Positions 34,301 to 44,199 of a stretch of DNA of 64,000 nt are shown one piece after another. How positions within the stretch are numbered: position 1 is the first letter of the stretch; every line of letters starts with the position of its first letter. Source of the stretch: Maylandia zebra (Eukaryota; Chordata; Actinopteri; Cichliformes; Cichlidae); contig NC_135174.1 of NCBI RefSeq assembly GCF_041146795.1, forward strand, positions 5,705,878-5,769,877. Direction: 5' to 3'. The notes below the pieces were generated by a model. That model was not told the origin of the DNA. It did no database searches and was given only the letters and a program-made list of their open reading frames with translations. A program made the position numbers and the translations under genes.

Positions 34301-35943
34301 GCATGCCACAATGTAAAACATTGCACGGACGCGCTGTGCTAATTATATATTTTGAAAAAGAAATGTAGAGGTAGGAATTGCAATTAATATAAATAACATG
34401 ACGCTAAGCATCGGCCAATGAATGTGAACTAACAACAAGGTCGCGGGTATGGCTGCGACCGTAGGAAAAAACCCTAATATGAAGGTATTTTACTGCATTT
34501 TACAGTAATGTTCTGTTCTTCTAGAACATCATTAAAGTTATGTAAATAGACTTTGACTTCACATTTTGAATGTAAATTAACGTTAAATCACTGTAATGTA
34601 ATACAACATAATTGTCATGATTATTAAATGTATCTGTCTGTGCATATGCATATTTAGATTGTTAAAATACATTCACAAATGTATCATGATCTCACAAATA
34701 TCTGTCCGTTATTTGAAAGATTGAACTGTTGAATTCAAATGTAATGCTATGGAAAAGTATATAACACGATCCCTATAAGCTTGTGTTTCATCACATAAGT
34801 ATTATTATCATTACTAGTTAGGGCGTTCGGGGCTCAAGAGTTGGCAGTTCGCCTTGTGATCAGAAGATTGCCGGTTCGCGCCCCGGCTCGGACACTCTCC
34901 GTCGTTGTGTCCGTGGTCAAGACTCTTCACCTACCGCCTACTAGTGATGGCAGCCTCGCCTCTGTCAGTCTGTCCCAGGGCATGCAATCAATTATTATTT
35001 AAACCAACTGTTAACTGTATATTTCTGTACATTTACGTATTATGATTCATATTTCCACATTCAGTGACCTTGTTTATAGGTAATTTCATTGTTTGATCAC
35101 GTAAAAATGTTCCTAATTTAATGTCTAAAAGCACTTGGAAAAGGCAGAATCCCATGTCAAATTAGCGCAACTAATTGTATTTTCATTACTGGAAATAACC
35201 GTATTTTTATGCGGGAGTTGTTTTCTGTAATTATACGGTCGTATTTTGGCGCCCCAGCTGCCGGAATATTACCATTTTTTCAAGATGCTTTTTCTAACAG
35301 TGTATAAAACAGGTAATTTATGTATTTTATAACCCTCATACATTGCTTCTATAGACTGTAGTCAACTCAAAGACATTAGGCATAAATATACATGGAAGCA
35401 TCGTCAATAACTTTGTGGCAGACGGTCACTGTGATCCAGAGAAATGAGGTTCTCAGGTTTGGAGTGAATTGCATTTAGACGCCGGGCATTGACAGACCTG
35501 TTTCTGCCGGAGACTCAACGGACAGTCGGGGATGAGAGCTTTCCAACAAGGTTCCCACATTTAAAATAAACCCCACAATGAAATTTAATGCTAAATACAT
35601 ACCATTAACGTGGTCGCATAAAATGGAAACTAAGAGCAATCCTTGTTTTAAACGACGTGTTAGACCAACGCCAGGACGATTATATAGTGTTATTGCTGCT
35701 TATAATAAGAAAACGACAGGTTGAAAAATCCTCTTCCAGCCTACTGAAACAAACCCCTCTTTAGCATAAAAGAAACCATTTGCAGTCGAACCGCGATCAC
35801 TCACCAGACTTGGGGTACGTTACAATAAGGATGTCATCCGGACGAAACGCAAACTCCTCGTAGTACCTGAGGCTCTCGGGCGGATGGAGACTTGAAGGCA
35901 CATAGACGCCTTTGTACAGCGTGTATAACTCTGTCTCAGTCAT
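25290..35943 (-). CDS. sult2st1-like: Cytosolic sulfotransferase, SULT2-like
   Basis: Six exons: 35805-35943, 29885-30096, 26535-26661, 26263-26357, 25971-26151, 25290-25399 (864 nt, 287 residues plus stop, normal for the family). Transfers sulfonate from PAPS to hydroxyl groups of small acceptors such as steroids, in the cytosol. TYPKSGTTW (42-50) is the 5'-phosphosulfate loop, His101 in TTHFHY the catalytic base, RNPKDVFTS (123-131) the 3'-phosphate site, and RKGIAGDWKN (250-259) the C-terminal PAPS motif. The last motif normally ends in Phe-Thr; here it is Leu-Thr. Exon number and phases fit the vertebrate SULT plan. The exact paralogue is uncertain; the sequence most resembles fish SULT2. 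Introns 1 and 2 are swollen by transposons. Confidence 0.9.
25971..26151 (-). CDS. sult2st1-like: Sulfotransferase exon 5
   Basis: Residues 192-251, beginning DLKDSVARIAQFMEKSL and ending SEFLRK before the GDWK motif. Confidence 0.9.
26263..26357 (-). CDS. sult2st1-like: Sulfotransferase exon 4
   Basis: Residues 160-191, containing FGSWFDHVKGW and IMYISYEELLK, both standard SULT motifs. Confidence 0.9.
26535..26661 (-). CDS. sult2st1-like: Sulfotransferase exon 3
   Basis: Residues 118-159. VIYVMRNPKDVFTSAFHYF supplies Arg123 and Ser131 for the PAPS 3'-phosphate. Confidence 0.9.
27147..29651. mobile_element. Non-autonomous hAT-like element (outer) in sulfotransferase intron 2
   Basis: 2.5 kb with termini CAGTGGCGTGTCTAG and CTGGACACGCCATTG (imperfect inverted repeats) and G/C-rich subterminal runs on both sides. 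It is flanked by an 8-bp direct repeat, CATGTCTT (27,139-27,146 and 29,652-29,659). The 8-bp duplication and CAGTGG ends are diagnostic of hAT. No transposase seen. Confidence 0.8.
27783..29159. mobile_element. Nested hAT-like element (inner)
   Basis: 1.38 kb inside the element above, with termini CAGGGCTGGACTGG and CCAGTCCAGCTATG, flanked by an 8-bp direct repeat TTAACCTG (27,775-27,782 and 29,160-29,167). It inserted after the outer element. Around 28,070-28,092 a CTAGACCCGCCCCTG end suggests a third, truncated hAT fragment. Confidence 0.75.
29885..30096 (-). CDS. sult2st1-like: Sulfotransferase exon 2
   Basis: Residues 47-117. Completes the TYPKSGTTW PAPS loop and carries the catalytic His101. 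The exon ends EVKPK|GTAGGT in phase 0. Confidence 0.9.
30300..31060. repeat. Probable retroposon-derived stretch in sulfotransferase intron 1
   Basis: Unusually G/A-rich on the plus strand, with an open frame at 30,483-30,884 (133 codons; Gln-, Arg- and Leu-rich). I recognise no domain and no splice context. It is most likely transposon-derived. Confidence 0.3.
31070..32452 (-). repeat. Interspersed repeat in sulfotransferase intron 1, carrying a nested MITE
   Basis: The minus strand begins near TGTCACGGTTCTGGGTCTGG (~32,452) and ends near GCGTTTGGGTCCTCTCAC (~31,110), phrases of an abundant fish repeat. A distinct element sits inside at 31,526-32,175. Confidence 0.45.
31526..32175. mobile_element. 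MITE with TACGTTCACAC inverted ends
   Basis: 650 bp starting TACGTTCACACTG and ending CGGTGTGAACGTA, with repeated AAATCCGAT motifs inside both arms (31,558-31,582; 32,115-32,145). Target duplication not resolved. Confidence 0.6.
33205..33437 (+). repeat. Dispersed fish repeat, copy 2
   Basis: Runs from CAAGAGTGCTCAAAGCACTC to CTGAGCTACAGCCACCCCC and includes GGAGGAGCCGGGGATCAAAC. It is the fullest of three related copies in the window. Confidence 0.6.
33819..35304. mobile_element. DNA transposon-like repeat with TACACTGTT / AACAGTGTA ends
   Basis: About 1.49 kb between inverted TACACTGTT and AACAGTGTA. Two direct ~170-bp copies lie inside (33,880-34,045 and 34,510-34,680), both with TCTAGAACATCATTA and ACATATGCATATTTAGAT or a close variant. 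A SINE is nested at ~34,820-34,985. Confidence 0.5.
34820..34985 (+). mobile_element. tRNA-derived SINE fragment
   Basis: CGCCTTGTGATCAGAAGATT then GCCGGTTCGCGCCCC, a Pol III B-box-like site, then GTCGTTGTGTCCGTGGTCAA and GGCAGCCTCGCCTCTGTCAG. These are recognisable phrases of a widespread teleost SINE. The A-box end is weak. Confidence 0.6.
35805..35943 (-). CDS. sult2st1-like: Sulfotransferase exon 1 (start codon)
   Basis: Residues 1-46 plus one base, starting MTETELYTLYKGVYVPSS. The ATG at 35,941-35,943 is the first in the exon. The donor CTG|GTGAGT splits the glycine codon of the PKSG loop, a conserved SULT intron position. Confidence 0.9.
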
Positions 35944-37130
35944 GCTTCAACAAGCAGAAGCAGCTCACTGAAAACAGCTCTGAGAGCTTCGAGCTGAAAA
36001 ACTGCTGGACTTTGTCTCAACTTAACGCACAATCACTGTTTTTGTAGCTCGAGACTGTAGCGCAACTCCCGCTTCTCCTGTGGTCTCGCGCTGGCTTCTG
36101 TTTGCGTCACTTTCCAACAAGTGTGCGATTCTTTGTCAAAGCTCAAGCATTCATGACCAAGTAATCATTGAACGATTCGTGTAAAATTTAAAATATCTTT
36201 ATAGATCTATTGTTATATTTCTGCTATCCTTTGGCCGGATCGGTCTTAAAAAATACATTTTTAATGTCAATCAGATGTTGTATGGGTTAAATAACGGATA
36301 TATTAAAGTCACTCTGTCAAAAAACTGATTGAGGCTTCTACCTTGTGACAGGAATGTTGTTTGTGGTTCAAGATAACTTGATATCATTCATGAGGGATAC
36401 ATTTAATGTACGTTTCACATATACATAGGCTTAAAAGTTATTTATAGCAGTTTAAATTCAATCAATGACTTTTTGGCGCTACAATGGCAACTAAAGTCCG
36501 CAAGGACTTATAGGTGGCATCTTATTCCCAGCCCTATACTAAGTAAGGAAGGGAACTAGCCTCCCCTCGTCACACTAGAACACCAGTCCCCTTTCTATCT
36601 ATCTTCGTCGCCTCATCTATGAATGCAAAACTACCATGTCTGTCAAATGCGTTTGTTAGGTTTTGTGAGGTCAAAACCTCACAAAACCTACAAAACCAAA
36701 AGAAATTAGCAACTAGGGCTAAAGAGTCAAACTAACATACTGACAACCCCCAAGAATATGCATAGCCCCCCATTTTCTGCTCTTCACTCCCATTACTATA
36801 CTCTTGCAAATCAGATCCCCCCCCTTAGTAATACAGAACCAAACTGATTTAGGTATAATGGAATATGATTTCCCTGTATACAGGGAAAAGTCTAACATGC
36901 AGTCATTCATTCAATCTAATAAGTGCCATTCAAAACAGAATAAAATCATTGATTTGATTGTGAAACCCTTTCTTTTTGCATTTTAAAATACCACTTTTGA
37001 TTTGGATGAAACTAAATATCTGTACAAAGGACACAACGCAAAGTTTTTGATTTCTCTCAAAACATATATTTCTTTTCATGTTGAACAGATAATATCTTTA
37101 ATTTGAGTCAAAGTGATTTGCACTTGAACA
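35944..37130. other. Region between the sulfotransferase gene and the SAMD3-like tail
   Basis: Contains the sulfotransferase promoter side (CG-containing sequence at 36,050-36,120, no clear TATA) and AT-rich spacer. A perfect 15-bp hairpin lies at 36,657-36,690. Confidence 0.4.
36657..36690. other. Perfect inverted repeat / hairpin
   Basis: AGGTTTTGTGAGGT at 36,658-36,671, a 4-base spacer CAAA, then its exact complement at 36,676-36,689, extended by one T-A pair outside. Confidence 0.8.
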
Positions 37131-37139
37131 CGCCCACCA

Positions 37140-38870
37140 GAAATAGACCGGGACCCATTTTTATTCTGCATGGCTGCTGGAAACATCGTGTCACATCTTT
37201 GATTAATTTCATCTGAAAATAAACGTAAGTAAAGCCAAGTGTGTTACAAAAGCTTTTATAATTTGTATTGCCAAAATTGCAGAAAATAACCCCATTTAAG
37301 CTGGGTCGACAGCCACCCCTAATTTTTGCATGATTGTAGCTGCTAGCTACAAGCTAGCTAGCTATCCGGCGCGACGTTAGAACTGGTTACCAGAAACCGA
37401 CCATCACAGTCAGGAATGCAAGTTAGGCAAAAAGCCGTTTTTTACCAGTATACTAACTAGCTAGCGTTACCACGATGCATCGGTGGTGGATACAGCTAGC
37501 TAGCATAAGTTCATAGTTCATAACATTCATAGTATAACTCCGTGCTCCGCTTCGTTTGAATTTTTCTGGTGAGCGCGCGGTTTCTAGACACAAGCTTGTG
37601 TTTGTGCGCGCACGTTTGTCTCTCTTCATATAAATATCTGTGTGTTATGTGTGTGTACACCGAGCGCAAAAGATAATTATTAATGTGCATGATTTAGAGA
37701 CAGAAATAACACGCCAGCATATAAGATCAATGACATAAGACTAATTCCTTCAATTGACTTTCAGGCGCGGCTCGGAAAAATGTGCATTTTCTGAAGAAAT
37801 TTTAATTTTAACAGCATTAAATTGACCCTATGCCAAACTTAGTCGCTAATGGCTGGTCTGTAGACTGTTTGGTAAACCTAAATCAAATTATAGTACTAGC
37901 TTTTTATAAGGATGTGTATGTCATGTTACGTATTTCTTGGTTTTTCTATGTTATGTGTTTTATAGAGAAGTAACATTATTCTTTTTTTTCTGTATGCTTT
38001 CAGAACCACAGATCGCTCCATCCATTCCATGGCTGAAGCATACATTTTCATTTAATCTGAACAGGTATCATTTTGCATTTACACTGCACATCCTTTTTAA
38101 ACATTTCATAATAATCTAGACCCTCCATCATTATCCTCTCATTCACCTTGCTGATGTGTTGAGGACTTGATAAAAGAATACATGGTATGTCCATATCTGT
38201 TCTGTCTCTACATGAGATGCAGTCTCTTGATGTAAATTTGACAACTCTGCTATTAAATGCAATGATTAATGTAGGACAGCAACGATTAATCAACTCATCA
38301 AGTTAATATCTTAGGGTTCTGTATTGTTTTCTTTTTTTTCTTGGGCTTTGTGGAACATTTATGAAAATTTTCCACCATTGATTTAATTTAATGATTATGC
38401 AATTCACAATCTGATTAGTCAAATAATTGTTCTAATAGTCTGTGACCAAACAACTATCAAAATAGTAGTTTATTATGGTCAAAGATTTATCAGGTGTGCC
38501 AGACTTCAGTTCTTCACTTGTACATTTTGTTCCATATTTTACCTCAAGATATCCCAGAAAGATGAAGCTGAGGAAGAGCTGCAGAGTAACCACCATGGCA
38601 CTCTTCATCTTCAGGGACAACTCAAGCCTCCTACATCAGCGTCGAGACATCGGGATAATCATTGATGGTGTGGAAGTCCTGAATGAGTTGCCTTCTGTGG
38701 CAGCTGGAGTGGCAATGGTCTTTGGACTCTGTTATGCTCTTAAAATGGAATATCCACGAGGATTCAGGTTCACCTTTGAGGCTCTTCAAAAGATTATGAT
38801 GGAGCTTGACTTTAACAAGATGACCTCTAAGATTCGCAAACTTAATTGTGAACTTAACACTGCACAGTAG
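37140..38870 (+). pseudogene. C-terminal fragment or short gene of a SAMD3-like uncharacterised fish family
   Basis: Coding sequence at 38,562-38,870 (103 codons from an in-frame ATG; the frame opens at 38,475). The core is DIGIIIDGVEVLNELPSV, YPRGFRFTFEALQKIMMELD and a final KIRKLNCEL. In my recollection this is the C-terminal signature of a large fish family annotated as SAMD3-like; its function is unknown to me. Two upstream noncoding exons are plausible: one ending AAAC|GTAAGT at 37,224, and 38,004-38,064 bounded by tttcag and ACAG|GTATCA. An acceptor at 38,557 would open another frame, so a frameshift is possible. The N-terminal part is absent, so I lean to a fragment. Confidence 0.45.
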
Positions 38871-38930
38871 TGTGTTTGCATGCATGTGTGGATGTGTATG
38901 TGCACATGCATGTGCATGTGTGCTTGGTTA
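38871..38930. repeat. TG/CATG-rich microsatellite
   Basis: Alternating TGTG, CATG and CACATG units just after the stop codon at 38,870. Confidence 0.7.
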
Positions 38931-39133
38931 TTTTCTTGGTTGGCCTGCAGTGGTATTCTACATTCAAAAATTATAAGAACACCCATTTGAAAGGGAGATT
39001 TAAGTTGATTTCATTGATACATGTGTAGATTTTTTTTTACATTGTACAGGCACAGTGCACATATAAACATTTTTGAGTACTTGCAAATTGGTTTAAAAAG
39101 AGTTTTTATAATGGTTTTATGCCAGTTTTAGAC

Positions 39134-39209
39134 AGGTTGCAGGTTTTATACTGGTTTTCAAAAGGTTGCAGGTTTTATAGTGGTTTTCAAAAGGTTGCAG
39201 GTTTTATAA
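39134..39209 (+). repeat. 29-bp tandem repeat
   Basis: Starts at 39,134, 39,163 and 39,192 share AGGTTGCAGGTTTTATA; about 2.6 copies. Confidence 0.8.
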
Positions 39210-39962
39210 AACAAACATTTCTCTAATCATTTCTGCCGTAGCACTAAATCTGTATATTACTAATCCTCTCTATTGATTATAGTTAAAATGGTTTGGAACA
39301 ATAAATAATTTTGAAATAATTGGTTGGCCAACTGTCTTGTTTTTTATAGGAAATGCAGAGCATTTTTGAACTGAAATAAAATGAAATGTAAAAAATATAG
39401 TTTGAATATATGTAAATCAATTACCTGGCTTCAACACAAACATATTAGTTCATGTTAATTTGGTTCGATGTGAATACATTAGGTTGGTTAAATTTCAATA
39501 TATTAGCTTGGTTCAATAATTAAAATATGGTTCTATGTAAAAAAAATCAATTTGGATCAATGCAAAATTTAAAGTTTCAGTCAAGTCTAGTAATATTGTT
39601 TATATCAACATAAAAGTATCAGGTCAAATCAAGTGACTCAATTTGGATTCTCTGAAGCCAAATATTTTGGATGTGACAATTGGACATCATTTTTTTTAAT
39701 TTGAATAGGGTTATTCTTTTTACAGTGTAATAACCAATACAAACCCACCTAATTTACCATCGATGCATTCAGAACCTTCTTTAGCACTTTCCAAGCCTCT
39801 GACAGATACTAAAAGGGTTGGGATGGACAGGTATTGGGCCCTATGCACGCCTCCTTTCCTGGAAATAAGGGCAATTTCACCATATGTGTGGACTACAGTC
39901 ACACTACCAAAACCCTTCTCCTGTTACTGGAACTAGCAGGCTGAGGGAGAAGAGTGGGAATA

Positions 39963-41695
39963 ACTGGGAATATGTCTGTGAAGGTTCTCAGTCATCCAGG
40001 TCATCGTAGTCTAAGGAGCTTGGAAAGAAAAGTAACAAGCAATGCTTCTGATTGTGCCAGAGCACATTTTGAACAACACCATGGGAATTTCAGATTTTAC
40101 ACAGGTGGTTGGATGTTACACTCTGGAAATGGAAGGAAGGTGAGTGTTATTAACCCTCTGTGGTCCACGCTGCACCTGCAAATCACATGACTGATGTAAG
40201 CTGACATAGCAACAAGCTGCAGCCACCCTGAGTCTCTATTTCAGCCCACATTGAAAGTTATGACTTTAAAGTTTTTAAATTTTAATTACAGGCCAGTAAA
40301 TCTAGAGTTGTGATAATATATATAAGGCACGCTTTTTTCTAAATACTGTCATCACGTTTTTGTGTGTGTGTGTTTAAAGCGTTTTCTAAGGAAAGCATGA
40401 AAACAGTAAAGAAACGTTTAGTGTGGAGTGGATTCTTAGTGTTGTGTTGTCTTGTGTAGTTGTTCTGTTGTGTAGTCGTTTTGTTTTGTGTGTCAGTGAG
40501 GGCACTAATGAATGTCACAAAGGCACATTTGCAATGTAAACACTGTCACTAAGTAGAAAACCAGCGGAGTGATACACCTCCTGTTGTCAGGCCTGCAGGT
40601 TCATCCCTGTGCTGTTCTCTGTCTTTTGGTGGACAAACTTTTTTTTTACTGGCACACATCATTTGTGGGGCATCTTATTGCAACACCTGATTGTTCTCTC
40701 ATTTTAGTTTTAGTAATATTTTTAAATGGTTGTAGAAAAAAAAACAGCAGGTGTATTGGCTGCATTTTTAGATAAATAGTTGTATATGTTTACAAAATGT
40801 ACAATTATTTTATATTTGCATTTCAAGTTATAAAAATTTACTCAAGATGTCTGTGGGGGTTTTTACAGTAAAAAAATACTACTAGGATTTTAAGTTCTTT
40901 GTGTGATTTCAGATCAGTAATAGTACTATTAATAGTAATAGTAGTACTAATGCAGTATGTCAGTGAAAAACAACTAAATTCAGTTGAGCTGAAAAGAATG
41001 ATACCAAACAAGGCAAGGGGGGGAAAAATTAAACAATCTGAGGGTGAAACACAAACGTAAACTCAAAAGGAGTCAAAAATGGCCGGTTTTATTTCAGACC
41101 TCAGTGGGTTAATCCAACAAATCATGAAAAATTAGGTTTACATTTTTGTTCATGACAGTGCAGATTTCTGACATTTTGTGTAATTTAAGCTGTAACAATG
41201 TGATTGTTTTCTAACAAAAAACAGTGTGAAACTTAAGTTAGACTTGTGTTTGTAAATGAACCGCCCCATGTTGTGTAGCTTTCTGGAGTTTATACTTATT
41301 GGGCTACATATTTATTTATTATACAGGCTATACAGTACATAACATCAAAACTCACATGTTTTATGTAACTAAAGTGTGTAATTATGTGGGCTACAGACAA
41401 TAATTAAGTTATAGACTATATATATATATATATATATATATGAAAAACGTGTATACTTACTGCATTTGAATCATTTTAACCATATATAACCACCTACATG
41501 TGTGTTTGGAGAAAAAAAAAGGCTTTGATTTTGCCACCCCATTTGATTTCTTTGCCACCCTCATGCCACCCTAAGAAAATTTCTCTAGATCCGCCCCTGC
41601 TTAGAACTGAAGAAGCTTCTCGGATGACAGGTGAAACGTCTTCAAGCAACTCAAAGAAGTCCAGACGCTTTTCTTTCCAAGCTCCTTAGACAACT
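39963..41695. mobile_element. 1.7-kb insertion with 9-bp target duplication
   Basis: Flanked by GTGGGAATA at 39,954-39,962 and 41,696-41,704. Near both ends lies the inverted pair CTAAGGAGCTTGGAAAGAAA (about 40,011) and its complement (about 41,670-41,690). The right end includes GGTGAAACGTCTTCAAGCAA, a phrase very common in fish genomes. A second end, CTAGATCCGCCCCTG at 41,587-41,601, suggests a further hAT fragment inside. No coding region. Confidence 0.55.
41411..41442. repeat. (TA)n microsatellite
   Basis: About 14 TA dinucleotides. Confidence 0.9.
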
Positions 41696-41991
41696 GTGGG
41701 AATAGAAGCAAAATGCGTGGGCTCCAATTTCAGGCACTGAACCGCTCTCCCTTCCACTACACCAAGTAAAACTTCCAGCTGCTCATCCCTCTTTGACTTT
41801 TGTTCTACAACTACATTACTATCCTGAGCCAAGTGGCCATTTTGCAAACCTCTAATAAGTTCCAATTCTGCAGTCAAATTTATTGCAGCCGCTAATGTTG
41901 CTGGTTTAGAACTGCTAAGAGTAACATGCAAAATCCTACATCCCACATGTGTAATAAAATGATCCCTTGCCAGCAAGTCTTGTGTCACATA

Positions 41992-43595
41992 CAGTGGGGC
42001 AAAAAAGTATTTAGTCAGCCACCGATTGTGCAAGTTCCCCCACTTAAAATGATGACAGAGGTCAGTAATTTGCACCAGAGGTACACTTCAACTGTGAGAG
42101 ACAGAATGTGAAAAAAAAAATCCATGAATCCACATGGTAGGATTTGTAAAGAATTTATTCGTAAATTAGGGTGGAAAATAAGTATTTGGTCAATAACAAA
42201 AATACAACTCAATACTTTGTAACATAACCTTTGTTGGCAATAACAGAGGTCAAACGTTTACTATAGGTCTTTACCAGGTTTGCACACACAGTAGCTGGTA
42301 TTTTGGCCCATTCCTCCATGCAGATCTTCTCGAGAGCAGTGATGTTTTGGGGCTGTCGCCGAGCAACACGGACTTTCAACTCCCGCCACAGATTTTCTAT
42401 GGGGTTGAGGTCTGGAGACTGGCTAGGCCACTCCAGGACTTTCAAATGCTTCTTACGGAGCCACTCCTTTGTTGCCCGGGCGGTGTGTTTTGGATCATTG
42501 TCATGTTGGAAGACCCAGCCTCGTTTCATCTTCAGAGTTCTCACTGATGGAAGGAGGTTTTGGCTCAAAATCTCATGATACATGGCCCCATTCATTCTGT
42601 CCTTAACACGGATCAGTCGTCCTGTCCCCTTGGCAGAAAAACAGCCCCATAGCATGATGTTTCCACCCCCATGCTTCACAGTAGGTATGGTGTTCTTGGG
42701 ATGCAACTCAGTATTCTTCTTCCTCCAAACACGACGAGTTGAGTTTATACCAAAAAGTTCTACTTTGGTTCCATCTGACCACATGACATTCTCCCAATCC
42801 TCTGCTGTATCATCCATGTGCTCTCTGGCAAACTTCAGACGGGCCTGGACATGCACTGGCTTCAGCAGCGGAACACGTCTGGCACTGCGGGATTTGATTC
42901 CCTGCCGTTGTAGTGTGTTACTGATGGTGACCTTTGTTACTTTGGTCCCAGCTCTCTGCAGGTCATTCACCAGGTCCCCCCGTGTGGTTCTGGGATCTTT
43001 GCTCACCGTTCTCATGATCATTTTGACCCCACGGGATGAGATCTTGCGTGGAGCCCCAGATCGAGGGAGATTATCAGTGGTCTTGTATGTCTTCCATTTT
43101 CTGATGATTGCTCCCACAGTTGATTTTTTCACACCGAGCTGCTTGCCTATTGTAGATTCACTCTTCCCAGTCTGGTGCAGGTCTACAATACTTTTCCTGG
43201 TGTCCTTCGAAAGCTCTTTGGTCTTGGCCATGGCGGCGTTTGGAGTCTGACTGTTTGAGGCTGTGGACAGGTGTCTTTTATACAGATGATGAGTTCAAAC
43301 AGGTGCCATTCATACAGGTAACGAGTGGGGGACAGAAAAGCTTCTTACAGAAGACGTTACAGGTCTGTGAGAGCCAGAGATTTTCCTTGTTTGAGGTGAC
43401 CAAATACTTATTTTCCACCCTAATTTACGAATAAATTCTTTACAAATCCTACCATGTGAATTCATGGATTTTTTTTTCACATTCTGTCTCTCACAGTTGA
43501 AGTGTACCTCTGGTGCAAATTACTGACCTCTGTCATCATTTTAAGTGGGGAACTTGCACAATCGGTGGCTGACTAAATACTTTTTTGCCCCACTG
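41992..43595 (-). mobile_element. Complete Tc1/mariner (Tc1-like) transposon
   Basis: 1,604 bp beginning CAGTGGGGCAAAAAAGTATT and ending with its complement, flanked by the TA target duplication (41,990-41,991 and 43,596-43,597). Terminal inverted repeats are ~200 bp (41,992-42,192 and 43,397-43,595), nearly identical to each other. One uninterrupted transposase gene lies between them. Near-identity of the repeats and the open frame indicate a young insertion. Confidence 0.95.
42209..43231 (-). CDS. Tc1-like transposase, DD34E, intact
   Basis: 340 residues, [18 protein letters not shown] to the stop. The N-terminal paired-like DNA-binding region holds two helix-turn-helix modules (about 1-60 and 65-115); a GRPR-like hook is represented by [11 protein letters not shown]. 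The DDE catalytic domain has [13 protein letters not shown] (first Asp), [11 protein letters not shown] (second Asp) and [11 protein letters not shown] (Glu), with exactly 34 residues between the second Asp and the Glu. Binds the inverted repeats and catalyses cut-and-paste at TA. Full length for the family, with no stop or frameshift. It lies inside the 200-bp inverted repeats. Confidence 0.95.
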   Translation of the reverse strand: MAKTKELSKDTRKSIVDLHQTGKSESTIGKQLGVKKSTVGAIIRKWKTYKTTDNLPRSGAPRKISSRGVKMIMRTVSKDPRTTRGDLVNDLQRAGTKVTKVTISNTLQRQGIKSRSARRVPLLKPVHVQARLKFAREHMDDTAEDWENVMWSDGTKVELFGINSTRRVWRKKNTELHPKNTIPTVKHGGGNIMLWGCFSAKGTGRLIRVKDRMNGAMYHEILSQNLLPSVRTLKMKRGWVFQHDNDPKHTARATKEWLRKKHLKVLEWPSQSPDLNPIENLWRELKVRVARRQPQNITALEKICMEEWAKIPATVCANLVKTYSKRLTSVIANKGYVTKY

Positions 43596-44199
43596 TATGT
43601 GTATCATTATCAGTAGAAGTGTACTCTCTACATACCAGCCTATGTGAGGCAATGCAAAATTCCTGGACTGTTTCATTATGTAACTTCCTCCATGTAGAAT
43701 AATTCACACAGTTGCAATCTTCACTATCACAAGGATCCAAACACCTCCTCATAGCATCTTTCAGGAGAGTATAATTAGTTTTAGATTAAGCGGACAAACC
43801 ACTATAAACTTCATGAGCCTGTTCCAATTTTAACTTCTTCACATCTTCCCATACGTTAATGCAACATCTGCATGCATGTCCATTTCATGTTTCAGAGAGT
43901 TAAAATGTGAAATTGACACGGTGGATGCGATGGACTTGGCGTGTCTATTATACGTTTTGCTGTGATATACATCCTACAGGATTTTCAATAAAATGTTTTT
44001 GTTCACAGTAAAAAATATTTCAAATTGTTGCTTAACACTCGAAGAACATTCCTGAAGGATGACTACACACGCATTCCTATTGGTGGAAAACACTGAGCTG
44101 AACAGATCTGTTTCGTTTGTGTGTTTGCCTGTCTTAATACGTGTGCCTGTATTTACATTGATGTTGCTGTGCATAGTATAGACAGGATATAGTCTGTGG

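Larger units (their letters stand above)
39720..43800 (-). pseudogene. Gag-like retroelement remnant, interrupted twice
   Basis: Minus-strand pieces at ~43,600-43,790, 41,696-41,990 and ~39,890-39,962. They encode a gag-like core: a YTLLKDAMRRCLDP segment and ETVQEFCIASHRLV, then LLARDHFITHVGCRI and PATLAAAINLTAELELI. The reading frame is broken by a Tc1-like element (41,992-43,595) and by a 1.73-kb insertion (39,963-41,695). Probably from a Ty3/gypsy-type element. Identification rests on residue pattern only. Confidence 0.5.

Noticed and set aside
42582-43250. 222-codon open frame on the plus strand
   Set aside because: It is the antisense shadow of the intact Tc1 transposase.
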